Source: an uncultured Ramlibacter sp.
GTDB lineage: Bacteria > Pseudomonadota > Gammaproteobacteria > Burkholderiales > Burkholderiaceae_C
Assembly (NCBI RefSeq): GCF_936925435.1
Contig: NZ_CAKZHQ010000019.1
Location: forward strand, 53,645 to 117,644
Reading direction: 5' to 3'
DNA length: 64,000 nucleotides
Shown here one piece after another: positions 10,346 to 19,400 of this stretch. Position numbers and translations under genes: made by a program. The notes below the pieces were generated by a model. The model ran no database searches. It was not told where the DNA came from and was given only the letters and a program-made list of their open reading frames with translations. Positions within the stretch are counted from its first letter, which is position 1. Each line of letters begins with the position of its first letter.

Positions 10346-10758
10346 GCCTTCCGGCCATGCCTCCAGTTCCCGCCCATTTCCAGACCTTTCTCGCTTTTGA
10401 TTACGGGCTGAAACGCACGGGTGTTGCCGTGGGCAACCGCATGTTGCGCACGGCCACGGGCCAGCCCACCATCAAGGCCGAGGGCGCGGCCCGGCTGGAG
10501 CAGGCGGCGGCGCGGGTGCGCGAGTGGCAGCCCGATGCCCTGGTGGTGGGCGTGCCCTTTCACCCGGACGGCGCCAGCCACGACAATACCGTCCGGGCCC
10601 GCAAATTCGCCCGCCAGCTGGCCGCGCAGCTGAAGAAGCCCGTCTATGAAGTCGACGAGCGCTACAGCACGACCGAAGCCCTGGCCGGCGGGGCGGGCGA
10701 CCCCGATGCGGGCGCCGCCTGCATCATCCTGGAACAGTTTTTGAGGAGCCTCGAATGA
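10342..10758 (+). CDS. ruvX: Putative pre-16S rRNA nuclease / Holliday junction resolvase-like RuvX (YqgF)
   Basis: This is an RNase H-fold nuclease of the YqgF family, implicated in 16S rRNA 5'-end maturation and in resolving branched DNA. The 138 residues show the family pattern: FLAFDYGLKRTGVAVGN (first catalytic Asp), VVGVPFHPDG in the middle, VDERYSTTEA with a catalytic Glu, and GAACIILEQFL near the C-terminus with a D-x-G-A-A motif. Its ATG overlaps the yqgE stop and its stop overlaps the pyrR start, so translation is probably coupled. Confidence 0.93.
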   Translation: MSLPAMPPVPAHFQTFLAFDYGLKRTGVAVGNRMLRTATGQPTIKAEGAARLEQAAARVREWQPDALVVGVPFHPDGASHDNTVRARKFARQLAAQLKKPVYEVDERYSTTEALAGGAGDPDAGAACIILEQFLRSLE

Positions 10759-11255
10759 GCATGTTGGCGCTGGACGCCCAAGCCCTGTACGGCGAACTGC
10801 TGCGCGGTGTGCGCCAACTGCGCACGCCAGACACGCGGTTGGTGGGCATCACCTCCGGCGGCGCCTGGCTGGCCGAGCGCCTGCAGCGCGACCTGGGTCT
10901 GGAGGGCGAGGCCGGGGTGATCTCCTCGGCCATGCACCGTGATGATTTCTCCAAACGCGGCCTGTCGGGCGCCGGCCAGCAGACCCAGCTGGCCTTCGAC
11001 GTCAACGGCGCCCACATCCTGTTGCTGGACGACGTGCTCTACACCGGCCGCACCATCCGCGCCGTGCTCAACGAGCTGTTCGACTACGGCCGCCCTGCCA
11101 GCGTGCAACTGGCCGTGCTGGTCGACCGCGGCGGGCGTGAGCTGCCGGTCCAGGCCGACTACGCCGCCGCCCGCGTCGCGCTGCCGGCCACGCAATCGCT
11201 GGCCCTGGCGCGCGGCGACGACGGCAACTTCAGCTTCCAGGTCGAGAGCGACTGA
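10755..11255 (+). CDS. pyrR: PyrR bifunctional protein / uracil phosphoribosyltransferase-type regulator
   Basis: This is a phosphoribosyltransferase-fold protein of 166 residues. In Gram-positive bacteria PyrR is an mRNA-binding attenuator of pyr operons and has weak uracil phosphoribosyltransferase activity. The PRPP-binding loop is clear ([20 protein letters not shown], about 91-110), and [10 protein letters not shown] sits near residue 35. Its gene overlaps ruvX by ATGA and is followed five bases later by pyrB. There is no leader between pyrR and pyrB that could fold as a classical attenuator, so any regulation of pyrB from within this string is not obvious. Confidence 0.9.
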   Translation: MSMLALDAQALYGELLRGVRQLRTPDTRLVGITSGGAWLAERLQRDLGLEGEAGVISSAMHRDDFSKRGLSGAGQQTQLAFDVNGAHILLLDDVLYTGRTIRAVLNELFDYGRPASVQLAVLVDRGGRELPVQADYAAARVALPATQSLALARGDDGNFSFQVESD

Positions 11256-11260
11256 ACGCC

Positions 11261-12223
11261 ATGCTCTACAAACGCAATCCCCAACTCAACAAGAACGGCG
11301 AACTGGTCCATCTGCTGTCCATTGACGGCCTGCCGCGCGACATCGTCACCCACATCCTGGACACCGCGTCCAGCTTTGTCAGCGTCAGCGACCGCGAGGT
11401 CAAGAAGGTGCCCTTGCTGCGCGGCAAGAGCGTGTTCAACCTGTTCTTCGAGAACAGCACGCGCACCCGCACCACCTTCGAGATTGCCGCAACGCGCCTG
11501 TCAGCCGACGTCATCAACCTGGACATCGCGCGGTCCTCGGCCAGCAAGGGCGAGTCACTGCTGGACACCATCGCCAACCTCAGCGCGATGGCGGCCGACC
11601 TGTTCGTCGTGCGCCACAGCGAGTCGGGCGCGCCCTACCTGATCGCCCAGCACGTCGCGCCGCACGTGCACGTGATCAACGCCGGCGACGGCCGCCATGC
11701 GCATCCCACGCAGGGCCTGCTGGACATGTACACCATCCGGCACTACAAGAAAGATTTCTCCAACCTCAGCGTGGCCATCGTCGGTGACGTGCTGCATTCG
11801 CGCGTGGCCCGCTCCGACATCCACGCGCTGACCACCCTGGGCTGCGCCGAGGTGCGCGTCGTCGGCCCCAAGACCATCGTGCCCGCCGACATGGCGCAGA
11901 TGGGCGTGCGCGTGTGCCACACGCTGGAGGAGGGCATCCGGGGCTGCGACGTGGTCATCATGCTGCGCCTGCAGAACGAGCGCATGAGCGGCGCGCTCTT
12001 GCCGTCCAGCCAGGAGTTCTTCAAGAACTTCGGCCTGACGCCCGAGAAGCTGCAGCTGGCCAAGCCCGACGCCATCGTCATGCATCCTGGCCCGATCAAC
12101 CGCGGCGTCGAGATCGATTCGGCGGTGGTTGACGGCAAGCAGAGCGTGATCCTGCCGCAGGTGACCTTCGGCATCGCGGTGCGCATGGCGGTGATGTCCA
12201 TCGTGGCGGGGAACGAGGCATGA
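11261..12223 (+). CDS. pyrB: Aspartate carbamoyltransferase catalytic subunit
   Basis: This enzyme condenses carbamoyl phosphate and aspartate in the committed step of de novo pyrimidine synthesis. The 320-residue sequence carries the carbamoyl-phosphate signature [16 protein letters not shown] (about 61-76), the [12 protein letters not shown] segment around 147-158, and [12 protein letters not shown] near 275. It overlaps the dihydroorotase-like gene by four bases (ATGA). The absence of a pyrI regulatory gene and the coupled inactive dihydroorotase are typical of the dodecameric class A ATCase complex known from pseudomonads. Confidence 0.95.
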   Translation: MLYKRNPQLNKNGELVHLLSIDGLPRDIVTHILDTASSFVSVSDREVKKVPLLRGKSVFNLFFENSTRTRTTFEIAATRLSADVINLDIARSSASKGESLLDTIANLSAMAADLFVVRHSESGAPYLIAQHVAPHVHVINAGDGRHAHPTQGLLDMYTIRHYKKDFSNLSVAIVGDVLHSRVARSDIHALTTLGCAEVRVVGPKTIVPADMAQMGVRVCHTLEEGIRGCDVVIMLRLQNERMSGALLPSSQEFFKNFGLTPEKLQLAKPDAIVMHPGPINRGVEIDSAVVDGKQSVILPQVTFGIAVRMAVMSIVAGNEA

Positions 12224-13524
12224 AGATCCTGATCAAGAACGGCCGGGTGATCGACCCGGCGAGCAACCGCGACGAGGTCTGCGACGTCGCCATCGCGGCG
12301 GGCCGCATCGTCGCCATCCGCAACATGCCGGTGGGCTTCGCGCCCAACCGCACGCTCGACGCCACCGGCTGCATCGTCGCGCCCGGCCTGGTCGACTTGG
12401 CCGTGCGCCTGCGCGAGCCCGGCTACGAGCACGAGGGCATGCTGGAAAGCGAGATGGCCGCGGCGGTCGCCGGCGGCGTCACCAGCCTGGTCTGCCCGCC
12501 CGACACCGACCCGGTGCTCGACGAGCCCGGCCTGGTCGAGATGCTCAAGATGCGTTCCGAGAAGCTGCACCAGGCGCGGGTGTTCCCGCTGGGCGCGCTC
12601 ACGCGCGGCCTGGCCGGCGAGATCCTGACCGAGATGGCTGAACTCACCGAGGCTGGCTGCATCGGTTTCGGCCAGGCCGAGGTGCCGCTGGCCAACACCC
12701 AGATCCTGCAGCGCGCGCTGCTCTATGCATCCACCTACGGCTACACCGTCTGGCTGCGACCGCAGGAGCTCTACCTGGGCAAGGGCGTTGCCGCCAGCGG
12801 CTCGCTGGCCACGCGCCTGGGCCTGGCCGGCGTGCCGGTGGCGGCCGAGACCATCGCCCTGCACACGATTTTCGAACTGATGCGCTCCACCGGGGCGCGG
12901 GTCCACCTGTGCCGCCTCAGCAGCGCCGCCGGCATCGCCCTGGTGCGCCAGGCCAAGGACGACGGCCTGCCTGTCACTTGCGACGTCAGCATCAATTCCC
13001 TGCACCTGACCGACAACGACATCGGCTACTTTGACAGCCGCATGCGGCTGAACCCGCCGCTGCGCCAGCAGCGTGACCGCGATGCGCTGCGCGAGGGTCT
13101 GGGCGACGGCACGGTGGACGCGCTGGTGTCGGACCACACGCCGGTCGACGAGGACGCCAAGACCCTGCCCTTTGCCGAGGCCGAACCCGGCGCCACCGGG
13201 CTGGAGCTGCTGCTGGGCCTGTCGCTCAAGTGGGGCCAGGAAACCGGCGTCGGCCTGACGCGGGCACTGGCCGTGCTCACCAGCGAGCCAGCCCGTGTGC
13301 TGGGCCAGGCGTTGGGCACGCTGCAGGCCAGCGCCGGCCAGCTGGTCGAAGGCGGCATCGCCGACGTCTGCATCTTCGATCCGGGCGCGGCCTGGACCAT
13401 AGAGCCGCAGGCCTTGCGCAGCCAGGGCAAGCACACGCCGTTTTCCGGCTACGAGCTGCCGGCCCGGGTGCGCTGCACCATCGCCGCCGGCCAGCTGGCG
13501 TACGAGGCATGGGAGCGGGACTGA
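12220..13524 (+). CDS. pyrX: Dihydroorotase-like subunit, probably catalytically inactive (PyrX/PyrC')
   Basis: This is a 434-residue amidohydrolase-fold protein, translationally coupled to pyrB. The family is dihydroorotase, but the metal-binding H-x-H is missing: the segment that should read D-L-H-V-H-L-R is [10 protein letters not shown], with Ala61 and Arg63 in place of the two His. The usual metal-binding His region later is also altered (SDHTPVDED). In Pseudomonas such a pseudo-dihydroorotase is needed only to assemble active ATCase, and that is the likely role here. A functional pyrC must then be encoded outside the window. The C-terminal [14 protein letters not shown] block is typical of the family. 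Confidence 0.9.
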   Translation: MKILIKNGRVIDPASNRDEVCDVAIAAGRIVAIRNMPVGFAPNRTLDATGCIVAPGLVDLAVRLREPGYEHEGMLESEMAAAVAGGVTSLVCPPDTDPVLDEPGLVEMLKMRSEKLHQARVFPLGALTRGLAGEILTEMAELTEAGCIGFGQAEVPLANTQILQRALLYASTYGYTVWLRPQELYLGKGVAASGSLATRLGLAGVPVAAETIALHTIFELMRSTGARVHLCRLSSAAGIALVRQAKDDGLPVTCDVSINSLHLTDNDIGYFDSRMRLNPPLRQQRDRDALREGLGDGTVDALVSDHTPVDEDAKTLPFAEAEPGATGLELLLGLSLKWGQETGVGLTRALAVLTSEPARVLGQALGTLQASAGQLVEGGIADVCIFDPGAAWTIEPQALRSQGKHTPFSGYELPARVRCTIAAGQLAYEAWERD

Positions 13525-13531
13525 ACGCGCG

Positions 13532-14269
13532 ATGAGGTGGCCCGCCGCGTTGTGGAAACTGGGGCAGGGATCGCTGCACGCGCTGGCCGGCTGGTTCACC
13601 ATCGTCTTTGTCTTCCCGCGGCTGACGCAGGAGCAACGCAACGCCAGGGTCCAGGCCTGGGCCCGGCGCATGCTGGAGCTGTTGGCCATCGACCTGGAGC
13701 TGCGCGGCCAGCCGCCGCTGCAAGGGCCGCTGCTGCTGGCGGCCAACCACATCTCCTGGCTGGACATCCTGGTGATGCATGCGGCGCGCCATTGCCGCTT
13801 CGTCTCCAAATCGGAATTGCGCCACTGGCCGCTGGTGGGCACGCTGGCCACCGGCGCCGGCACGCTCTACATCGAGCGCGCGTCGCGCCGCGATGCCATG
13901 CGCGTCGTCCATGACATGACGGCCAGCCTGCGCGCCGGCGACATCCTGGCGGTCTTTCCTGAGGGCACGACCAGCGACGGCCTGGACCTGCTGCCCTTCC
14001 ACGCCAACCTGCTGCAGGCCGCGGTGTCGGCGGGTGCGCCGGTGCAGCCTGTGGCCTTGCAGTTCACCGAGTCGGCGACCGGCAAGACCAGCCTGGCGCC
14101 TTGCTACATCGGCGACGACAGCCTGATCGCCTCGATCTGGTCCACCTTGACCGGCCCGCGCATCACGGCGGTGGTCAGCTACGGTGAGCCGCAACTGGCG
14201 CAGGGCCGCGACCGCCGCGCCTGGGCGGCCGACCTGCGCACTGCCGTCGCGCAGTTGCGCGGGCAGTGA
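13532..14269 (+). CDS. 1-acyl-sn-glycerol-3-phosphate acyltransferase (PlsC family)
   Basis: This is a membrane-associated lysophospholipid acyltransferase of 245 residues that would make phosphatidic acid or remodel phospholipids. The H-x4-D catalytic motif is NHISWLD at about 71-77, and the substrate-binding block FPEGTTSDG lies at about 142-150. A hydrophobic stretch (GWFTIVFVFPRL) at about 20-32 probably anchors it. The gene starts seven bases after pyrX and appears to be the last member of the operon. Which acyl donor or lipid it uses cannot be read from the sequence. Confidence 0.88.
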   Translation: MRWPAALWKLGQGSLHALAGWFTIVFVFPRLTQEQRNARVQAWARRMLELLAIDLELRGQPPLQGPLLLAANHISWLDILVMHAARHCRFVSKSELRHWPLVGTLATGAGTLYIERASRRDAMRVVHDMTASLRAGDILAVFPEGTTSDGLDLLPFHANLLQAAVSAGAPVQPVALQFTESATGKTSLAPCYIGDDSLIASIWSTLTGPRITAVVSYGEPQLAQGRDRRAWAADLRTAVAQLRGQ

Positions 14270-14278
14270 GCCGCAGGC

Positions 14279-14509
14279 TCAGGCCTCTTCGCCCGGTTCC
14301 GTCCGCGTGCTCGCGGACTTGCGGAACACGATCTCGCCGGTGGGGACGTGGACCACACGGACCTCCTGGCCCGAGGGGCTGCTGCTTTTCGCCGCCAGCG
14401 CCACGGCCAGCGAGCGGTCGTTGAAAAAGTATTCGCGCGAGCCGGCTGTGGGCAAGAGCCGGCCCACCAGGGGCTGGTTGCTTTCGACGCGGTATTCGGC
14501 GGGTGCCAT
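14279..14509 (-). CDS. Small hypothetical protein
   Basis: A 76-residue protein starting MAPAEYRVESNQPLVG. The ATG at 14509 is preceded on the minus strand by a good ribosome site (AGGAGAGG about 6 bases upstream), which favours it over the longer frame reaching 14599. No membrane segment or known catalytic motif is visible. The middle (SREYFFNDRSLAVALAA) and the end (VRVVHVPTGEIVFRKSA) look like a compact soluble fold. I do not recognise the family. It converges on the plsC-like gene with a 9-base gap. Confidence 0.6.
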   Translation of the reverse strand: MAPAEYRVESNQPLVGRLLPTAGSREYFFNDRSLAVALAAKSSSPSGQEVRVVHVPTGEIVFRKSASTRTEPGEEA

Positions 14510-14691
14510 GCTTGCCTCTCCTGTGTGCTTCACTTCCATCCTAGGCCCGCGCGATGACGGCTCGGTGAATTCGGACAAGACAGCTGTAACGGTGTGCAAT
14601 GCTGCGCTGCATCAGCGGCGGCTGAGCCGAAGAGGTGGGCGCGCTAAGACGGCAGGTAATGTCCCGCTCCCCGACGCTTTCAAGGCCGACG

Positions 14692-15297
14692 ATGCGCCTC
14701 GTCCTGGCGGCGTGCTGCGCCTTCCTCGCGCTTCCTGCATGGGCACAAAAGGCACCGGGCGGGCCGCAGCTGCCAGACTGCCCGATCCGAGATCAACCCG
14801 CCACCTGCCAGGTCAATGCCCCGATCTTCAATTTCGGCCGCGCCCAGAACGGTGAGCAGATGGATGGCACAGCGACCGTCTCCGTCACTTGCACCAGGGC
14901 ACCCCGGGATGGACTTGACGTCACGGTGAGCTACGAGTTGAAGCCAGTTCCCGCCCAATCGGGGCGGCAAATGCGAAACAGCCTGGGATCAGACGCAGGC
15001 GACCTGTCTTACTTGCGCTACGACATGTATGTCGATCCAGGACGGACGCGACTCTGGGGCGATGGCCATACCGAGGGCAGTTTCGTCTTCACCGGCACAC
15101 TCTACCTGGATGACCGCAACCGGGTCGGTTCACTCGGCCATGTCCTCTTCGGCAAGGTACCTCCCGGGCAAGACTACACGCCACCCGGTCAGTGGCTGGG
15201 GCTGGTGGGAATCAAGCTGGACTACGACGCGCGTTGCACCGGCAACCGCAGCCGTGGCGTCAGCCGCCCTGGCACCCGCAGTGGCATCAGCAACTAG
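14692..15297 (+). CDS. Secreted spore coat U (SCPU) domain protein
   Basis: About 201 residues from the ATG at 14692 (MRLVLAACCAFLALPAWAQ, a good Sec signal peptide). Longer starts at 14635 and 14659 are possible but put extra charged residues before the signal. The mature part has the SCPU pattern: C-x-V-x-x-x-x-F-N-F-G near the start (CQVNAPIFNFG), VSVTC, an LSYLRYDMYVDPGRTRLWGDG block, and a late GQWLGLVGIKLDY strand. These proteins are pilin-like subunits usually exported by chaperone-usher systems, but no chaperone or usher gene is in the window. The C-terminal tail (GNRSRGVSRPGTRSGISN) is atypical for the family. Confidence 0.78.
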   Translation: MRLVLAACCAFLALPAWAQKAPGGPQLPDCPIRDQPATCQVNAPIFNFGRAQNGEQMDGTATVSVTCTRAPRDGLDVTVSYELKPVPAQSGRQMRNSLGSDAGDLSYLRYDMYVDPGRTRLWGDGHTEGSFVFTGTLYLDDRNRVGSLGHVLFGKVPPGQDYTPPGQWLGLVGIKLDYDARCTGNRSRGVSRPGTRSGISN

Positions 15298-15324
15298 CGC
15301 CAGCACAGGATGGTGCCCATCGCG

Positions 15325-15832
15325 ATGAGAAGACACGGCCGAAAGTGCGCCGTCGCACTGTTGGCCGCCCTTGCGGCCTGGCCTGCTGCTCTCGGCGCAA
15401 TTTCAATTCAGTGCGACCGGCGGCATGCCGGTCAGGGCCGAGATCGTCATGGCGTGCCTGGTCAGCGCATCCGATCTGGATTTCGGCGCCTACAACCCGA
15501 ACCAGACGGCACCGGCGCAGGGGATGACGACGATCACCCTGCGATGCAGCCCGGGCATCACCGCGGAAATCGCCCTCGACCAGGGCACGTCACCCGGCAA
15601 CACGCGCAATCGCAGGCTGAGCCAGGAGTCAGGCACCGACCGGCTCCGCTACGACCTGTACCAGGACGCCCGGCGAACGGTCCACTGGGGTGACCGTTCG
15701 GGCGGGGACACACTCGAGGTGACGACGACGGGCACGGTCGACACGGTGACGGTCTACGGCGAGATCCCCGACGGGCAACGCGCGCGGCAAGGCACCTACA
15801 GCGACACGATCACTGTGACGCTGCTGTACTGA
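15325..15832 (+). pseudogene. Second SCPU domain protein, signal peptide and mature domain in different frames
   Basis: Two adjoining frames together make one secreted SCPU protein. From the ATG at 15325 the first frame gives MRRHGRKCAVALLAALAAWP, continuing to AALGA, a convincing signal peptide, then runs into unrelated residues. The next frame, open from 15371 to 15832, gives the mature domain: AEIVMACLVSASDLDFGAY, then SGTDRLRYDLYQDARRTVHW and a final GTYSDTITVTLLY. The two would join with a one-base shift at about 15388-15405. Either the gene is broken, a base is missing in the assembly, or a TTG start at 15371 makes a protein without a proper signal. It lies downstream of the other SCPU gene in the same direction. 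Confidence 0.7.
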
Positions 15833-15900
15833 TCGCTGCTTCAGCGGGAGCGCCGGGTCGCGCGGGCCCTGACACCGGGCAACTTACAATCCCAGCTTGT

Positions 15901-15976
15901 GCGGCTGTAGCTCAGTGGATAGAGCATCTCCCTCCTAAGGAGAGGGTCGCAGGTTCGATTCCTGCCAGCCGCACCA
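15901..15976 (+). tRNA. tRNA-Arg (anticodon CCU)
   Basis: A 76-base cloverleaf with encoded CCA. The acceptor stem GCGGCTG pairs with CAGCCGC before A-CCA. The D arm is GCTC...GAGC, the anticodon stem TCTCC/GGAGA encloses the loop CTCCTAA (anticodon CCT, reading AGG), and the T arm is GCAGG-TTCGATT-CCTGC. It lies in a spacer just after the SCPU genes. tRNA genes are frequent integration sites, but I saw no integrase and no repeated 3' end nearby. Confidence 0.96.
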
Positions 15977-15991
15977 CCGTATTGCGCTTCC

Positions 15992-16402
15992 TCAGCGGAA
16001 ATAGCGGCTGATGTCAAATCTCGCCGCGCTGTCCTCAGTGCCAATCCAGCGGATGATTTTGGAGTCGCTGTCCAGGACGGCGACTTGCACCCAAGCTGTT
16101 TCGTGAACCGCGCCGTCCGGAAGGGCCCTGGCCTTCGAGCGGCCGATGATCGTCACATGGTTGGGCCCCTCCAGATATTCGCGCGGCTCGAATTCGATGA
16201 TCTCCAGTGATTCGGCCAGCTTGGCGTAGAACCACGCAACCTGCGGCTTGCCTTTGTAGGTTCCGCCGTATGGCGTGCCGGTCTCCGGCAGGGCCATGTG
16301 CTGCCATTCCACGTCCTCGGCAAGCAAGGCGAAAAGCGCCGGCATGTTCTTCTGCGCAAAAGCTGCGTAGGCCTGCTTGGCGATTTCGGTGGGTTTGCCC
16401 AT
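15992..16402 (-). CDS. SnoaL-like / NTF2-fold protein
   Basis: A 136-residue protein with the cone-shaped NTF2/SnoaL pattern: an N-terminal helix (TEIAKQAYAAFAQKNMPALF), LLAEDVEWQHM, then GTYKGKPQVAWFYAKLAESL and a late VQVAVLDSDSKIIRWIGTED strand pair. Members of this fold include ketosteroid isomerases and many small proteins of unknown function. Nothing here identifies a substrate. It stands alone, facing away from tRNA-Arg and 77 bases beyond the tamB stop codon. Confidence 0.72.
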   Translation of the reverse strand: MGKPTEIAKQAYAAFAQKNMPALFALLAEDVEWQHMALPETGTPYGGTYKGKPQVAWFYAKLAESLEIIEFEPREYLEGPNHVTIIGRSKARALPDGAVHETAWVQVAVLDSDSKIIRWIGTEDSAARFDISRYFR

Positions 16403-16479
16403 GCCTGGCTCCTGAGTGGTTGGGAGATGGGGCTGAGCTTACGCCTAAAGTGCGCGTTCCGGACAGCTGCCTTCCTCTC

Positions 16480-19400
16480 TCAGTCGTACTGGAAGGTCAG
16501 GATCAGGTCGACCGCGCTCTGGTCGCCGGTCTGCCCGCGCAGGGTGACATTGCGGCTGATGTCATAGAACACCGACAAGGTGCCGACCGCACCGGCCAGG
16601 CTGCGCTCGTAGGTGACGTAGAAGTTGCGCGCAAAGCGTTTGCCCAGCACCACCGCCGCTTCGCTGGTGCTGCCGGTGGCGCCGGTGGTGGCGCCGCGGT
16701 AACTCAGCTCGTCCAGGCCCAGCGAGGCCGCCAGGCCGGGCGTGGCGCCTCCCCGGCTGCCCAGCAGCGCGAGCGCGGCCTCCTGCAGCAGGGCGGCTTC
16801 GGCGCCACCCGAGGCCTGCGAGCGGCCGGTGACCAGCCAGGCGAGCTTCTCGGCGTCCGGCATGTCGGGCTGCGCATACAGCCGCACCCGGGGCAGCAGC
16901 GCATTGCCCGTGATCTGCACGCCCACCCGCTGGGTCATGTTGGGCCGGATCGCCAGGATGTCCAGCGCGGGGTTGTCCGGCGGCCCGGTGAAACGCAGCA
17001 CGCCGTGCTCGACGTCCAGCCGCTGTCCATAGGCGCGGTACTGGCCGCCTTCGGTGGTGACCGTGCCGTTCAGGCGCGCCAGCGCCAGCGTCTGCCCCGT
17101 GAGTTCGACGCTGCCGCGCAAGCGCGTGTCCAGCCCGTGGCCGCGCACCTGGAAGTCCTCGCCGATCTCCAGCGTCACGGCCAGGGTCACGGTGCGCGGC
17201 GCCGGCGCCGCCGCCTCGCTGGCCTGGGAGGCGGCCTTGGCGCCGGTGCCGGCCGTCAGGCCGCGCCGCACGGCCACGTCCTCGCCCAGCTTGGGCGTGT
17301 CTTCGTCGGGCAGCACGATGCGGCCCTGGTCGATGCGCAACTTGCCGCGGATGGCTGCGCCGGCCTTGTCGTAATGGCCGGCCAGATCGCCGCTCACCGT
17401 CAGTTGGCGGTCGGTGCGGATGCTGGCGCGCAGGCGTTCCAGCTTGGCCTCGAACTGCAGGCGCGGCGCCCCGGCCTCCCACAAGGCCTGGCCTTGCGCG
17501 CGCAGCGTGCCGCCGCCGCCCTTGTCGCCGGCGCCGTGCAGGCTGAACTCGTCGACCAGCAGCCGCGTGCCGTCGAGCCGCACGCGCAGGCGGCCATCGC
17601 GCAGCTCGATGCCGTCGACCACAGAGCGCAGCGCGAGGTCGTCGGCCGATGCCGTGCCCGTCAACAAAGGCGCGGCGCGCGAACCGGCCAGCGCCAGGTC
17701 GGCCGCGAGCGAGCCGCGTAGCCGCCAGCCCGGCGGCGCCAGCAAGGACCAGATGCCCACGCGCGGCAGCTGCGCGCGCAAGCGGCCTTCCAGCGGTGCG
17801 TCTGCCGCCCAGTGCCAGCCGCCTGCACCGTCGCGCGACAGGCGCGTCGCCAGCCGGCCTTGCGCGCTGCCGGCGCGCGCGCTGTCCCACAGCAGGTCCA
17901 TCTGCACCCGCTCGCCGTCATTGGCCAGGCTCAGGCGCGCTTCGCGCACGCCGGCGGCAATGCGCGAAGCGCCGGCACCCGCGCCTTCCGCCATGACACT
18001 GACATCGCCGCGCACGCGCGCCAACGACGCGCGCAAGCTCAGTGTCTGGCCCAGCGCGGCATCCCATTGGCCGTCGAACACCAGATCGCCCGCCAGCCCC
18101 ATGCCGGCCAGTTGGGCGCCGCCGACCAGTTCGAGCCAGGCCAGGGGCAGGCCTGTGATGCGGCCCGCACTGGCCAGCTGGCCGGGCCGCCAGCGCAAGG
18201 GCTCCCAGGCCAGTTGGGCGCGTGCGGTGCCGCTGGCCAGGCCCGCTGGCGCAAGGAGTGCGGCCTGGCCCGCACCGACTTCGACCGTGGGCACGCCGGT
18301 CCCTGTCCACCGCACAGGGACCGAGGCCAGCGTGCTGACCTGCCAGGTGCCCGTGCCCAGGCCCGGTTCCTGCGCCGAGGCTTCCAGTTGTGTGAGCGCC
18401 GCGTGGCCGCCGGCCAGCGTGCCGCCCCCATTGGCGGCCAGCGCGAGGCTGTAGCGGCGCGTGCCCTTGTCCAGCTTTTGCTCCAACTGGCTGCGCACAG
18501 TGAGCTGGGCGTTGCTGGCCTTGCCGGTGAGTGCGGCCTGCAGGCTGCGCACCTGGACCGGCACCGTGTTGGCTGCCGCTTGCCAGGCCAGGCCGTCTGC
18601 TGCCAGCCGCGCCTGCATGCCAGGGTCTTGCCAGCCGCCCTGCCATTGCAGACCCAGGCTGGCGCTGCCACTGGCCTGAGCCCCACGCCATGCGACCGGC
18701 CAGCCGGGCAGGGCTTGCAGCCAGCGCAGCAGCCGTCCCGCATCCGCCAGCTGCGCATCGACTTGCCCGGCGCCTGCATGTTGCGAGAGCTGGCCGTTGG
18801 CCGTGGCACGCAGGCCGGGGGCGACCAAGACCATGCGGCCCTGGCCGGCGCGTTCGTGCGGCCGCAACTCCAGTGCGCCATCGAGTGAAACCTCGCGGGC
18901 GCGCAACTGCAACAGTGGCAGCGACAGCAGCTTGCCGTCCCAGCGGCCACGGGCCTGCGCCGAGCGCAGGCCCAACGCGTCGGCAATGCCCGGCGCGGCC
19001 GTGTTGCTATCGGATGCCTGCAGGGCCGCATCGAAATTGATGACGCTGCCTGTGCCCTGCAAGGCCGCCTTGCCGCCCAGGCGTGGGCCGGCCATCGCGC
19101 GGTGCAGTTGTCCGGGGGCGATGCCGTTCAGCGTGGCATTGAGCTGCCAGCGGCCGTCGCTGCGCGCGTCTTCGGTCCAGCGGCCCTGCGCCTGGAGCCG
19201 GCCGCCAGCGAGCTGGGCCTGCAGTTGCCGCAGCAGCAGCATGCCGTCGCGCCATTGGCCGTTGCCGGCTACACGCTCGAGCGGCAGCCGGCCCAGGTCC
19301 CAAGGTCCGGGCAGGGCATTGCTGGCTTGCAGCCGCCACTCCCAGCTCGCCGTCGTGGCGGTGGCGGACCGCACGCTGGCCTCGCCGGTCAGGCGCGTGT

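Noticed and set aside
11256..11260. A PyrR-dependent attenuator before pyrB
   Set aside because: Only five bases separate pyrR and pyrB, leaving no leader to fold.
15901..15976. tRNA-Arg as an active integration site
   Set aside because: No integrase gene and no second copy of the tRNA 3' end were seen in the window.
18996..19030. Possible repeat copy in tamB (TTGCTATCGG)
   Set aside because: Only a short core matches; the remaining bases do not follow the 63-base pattern.
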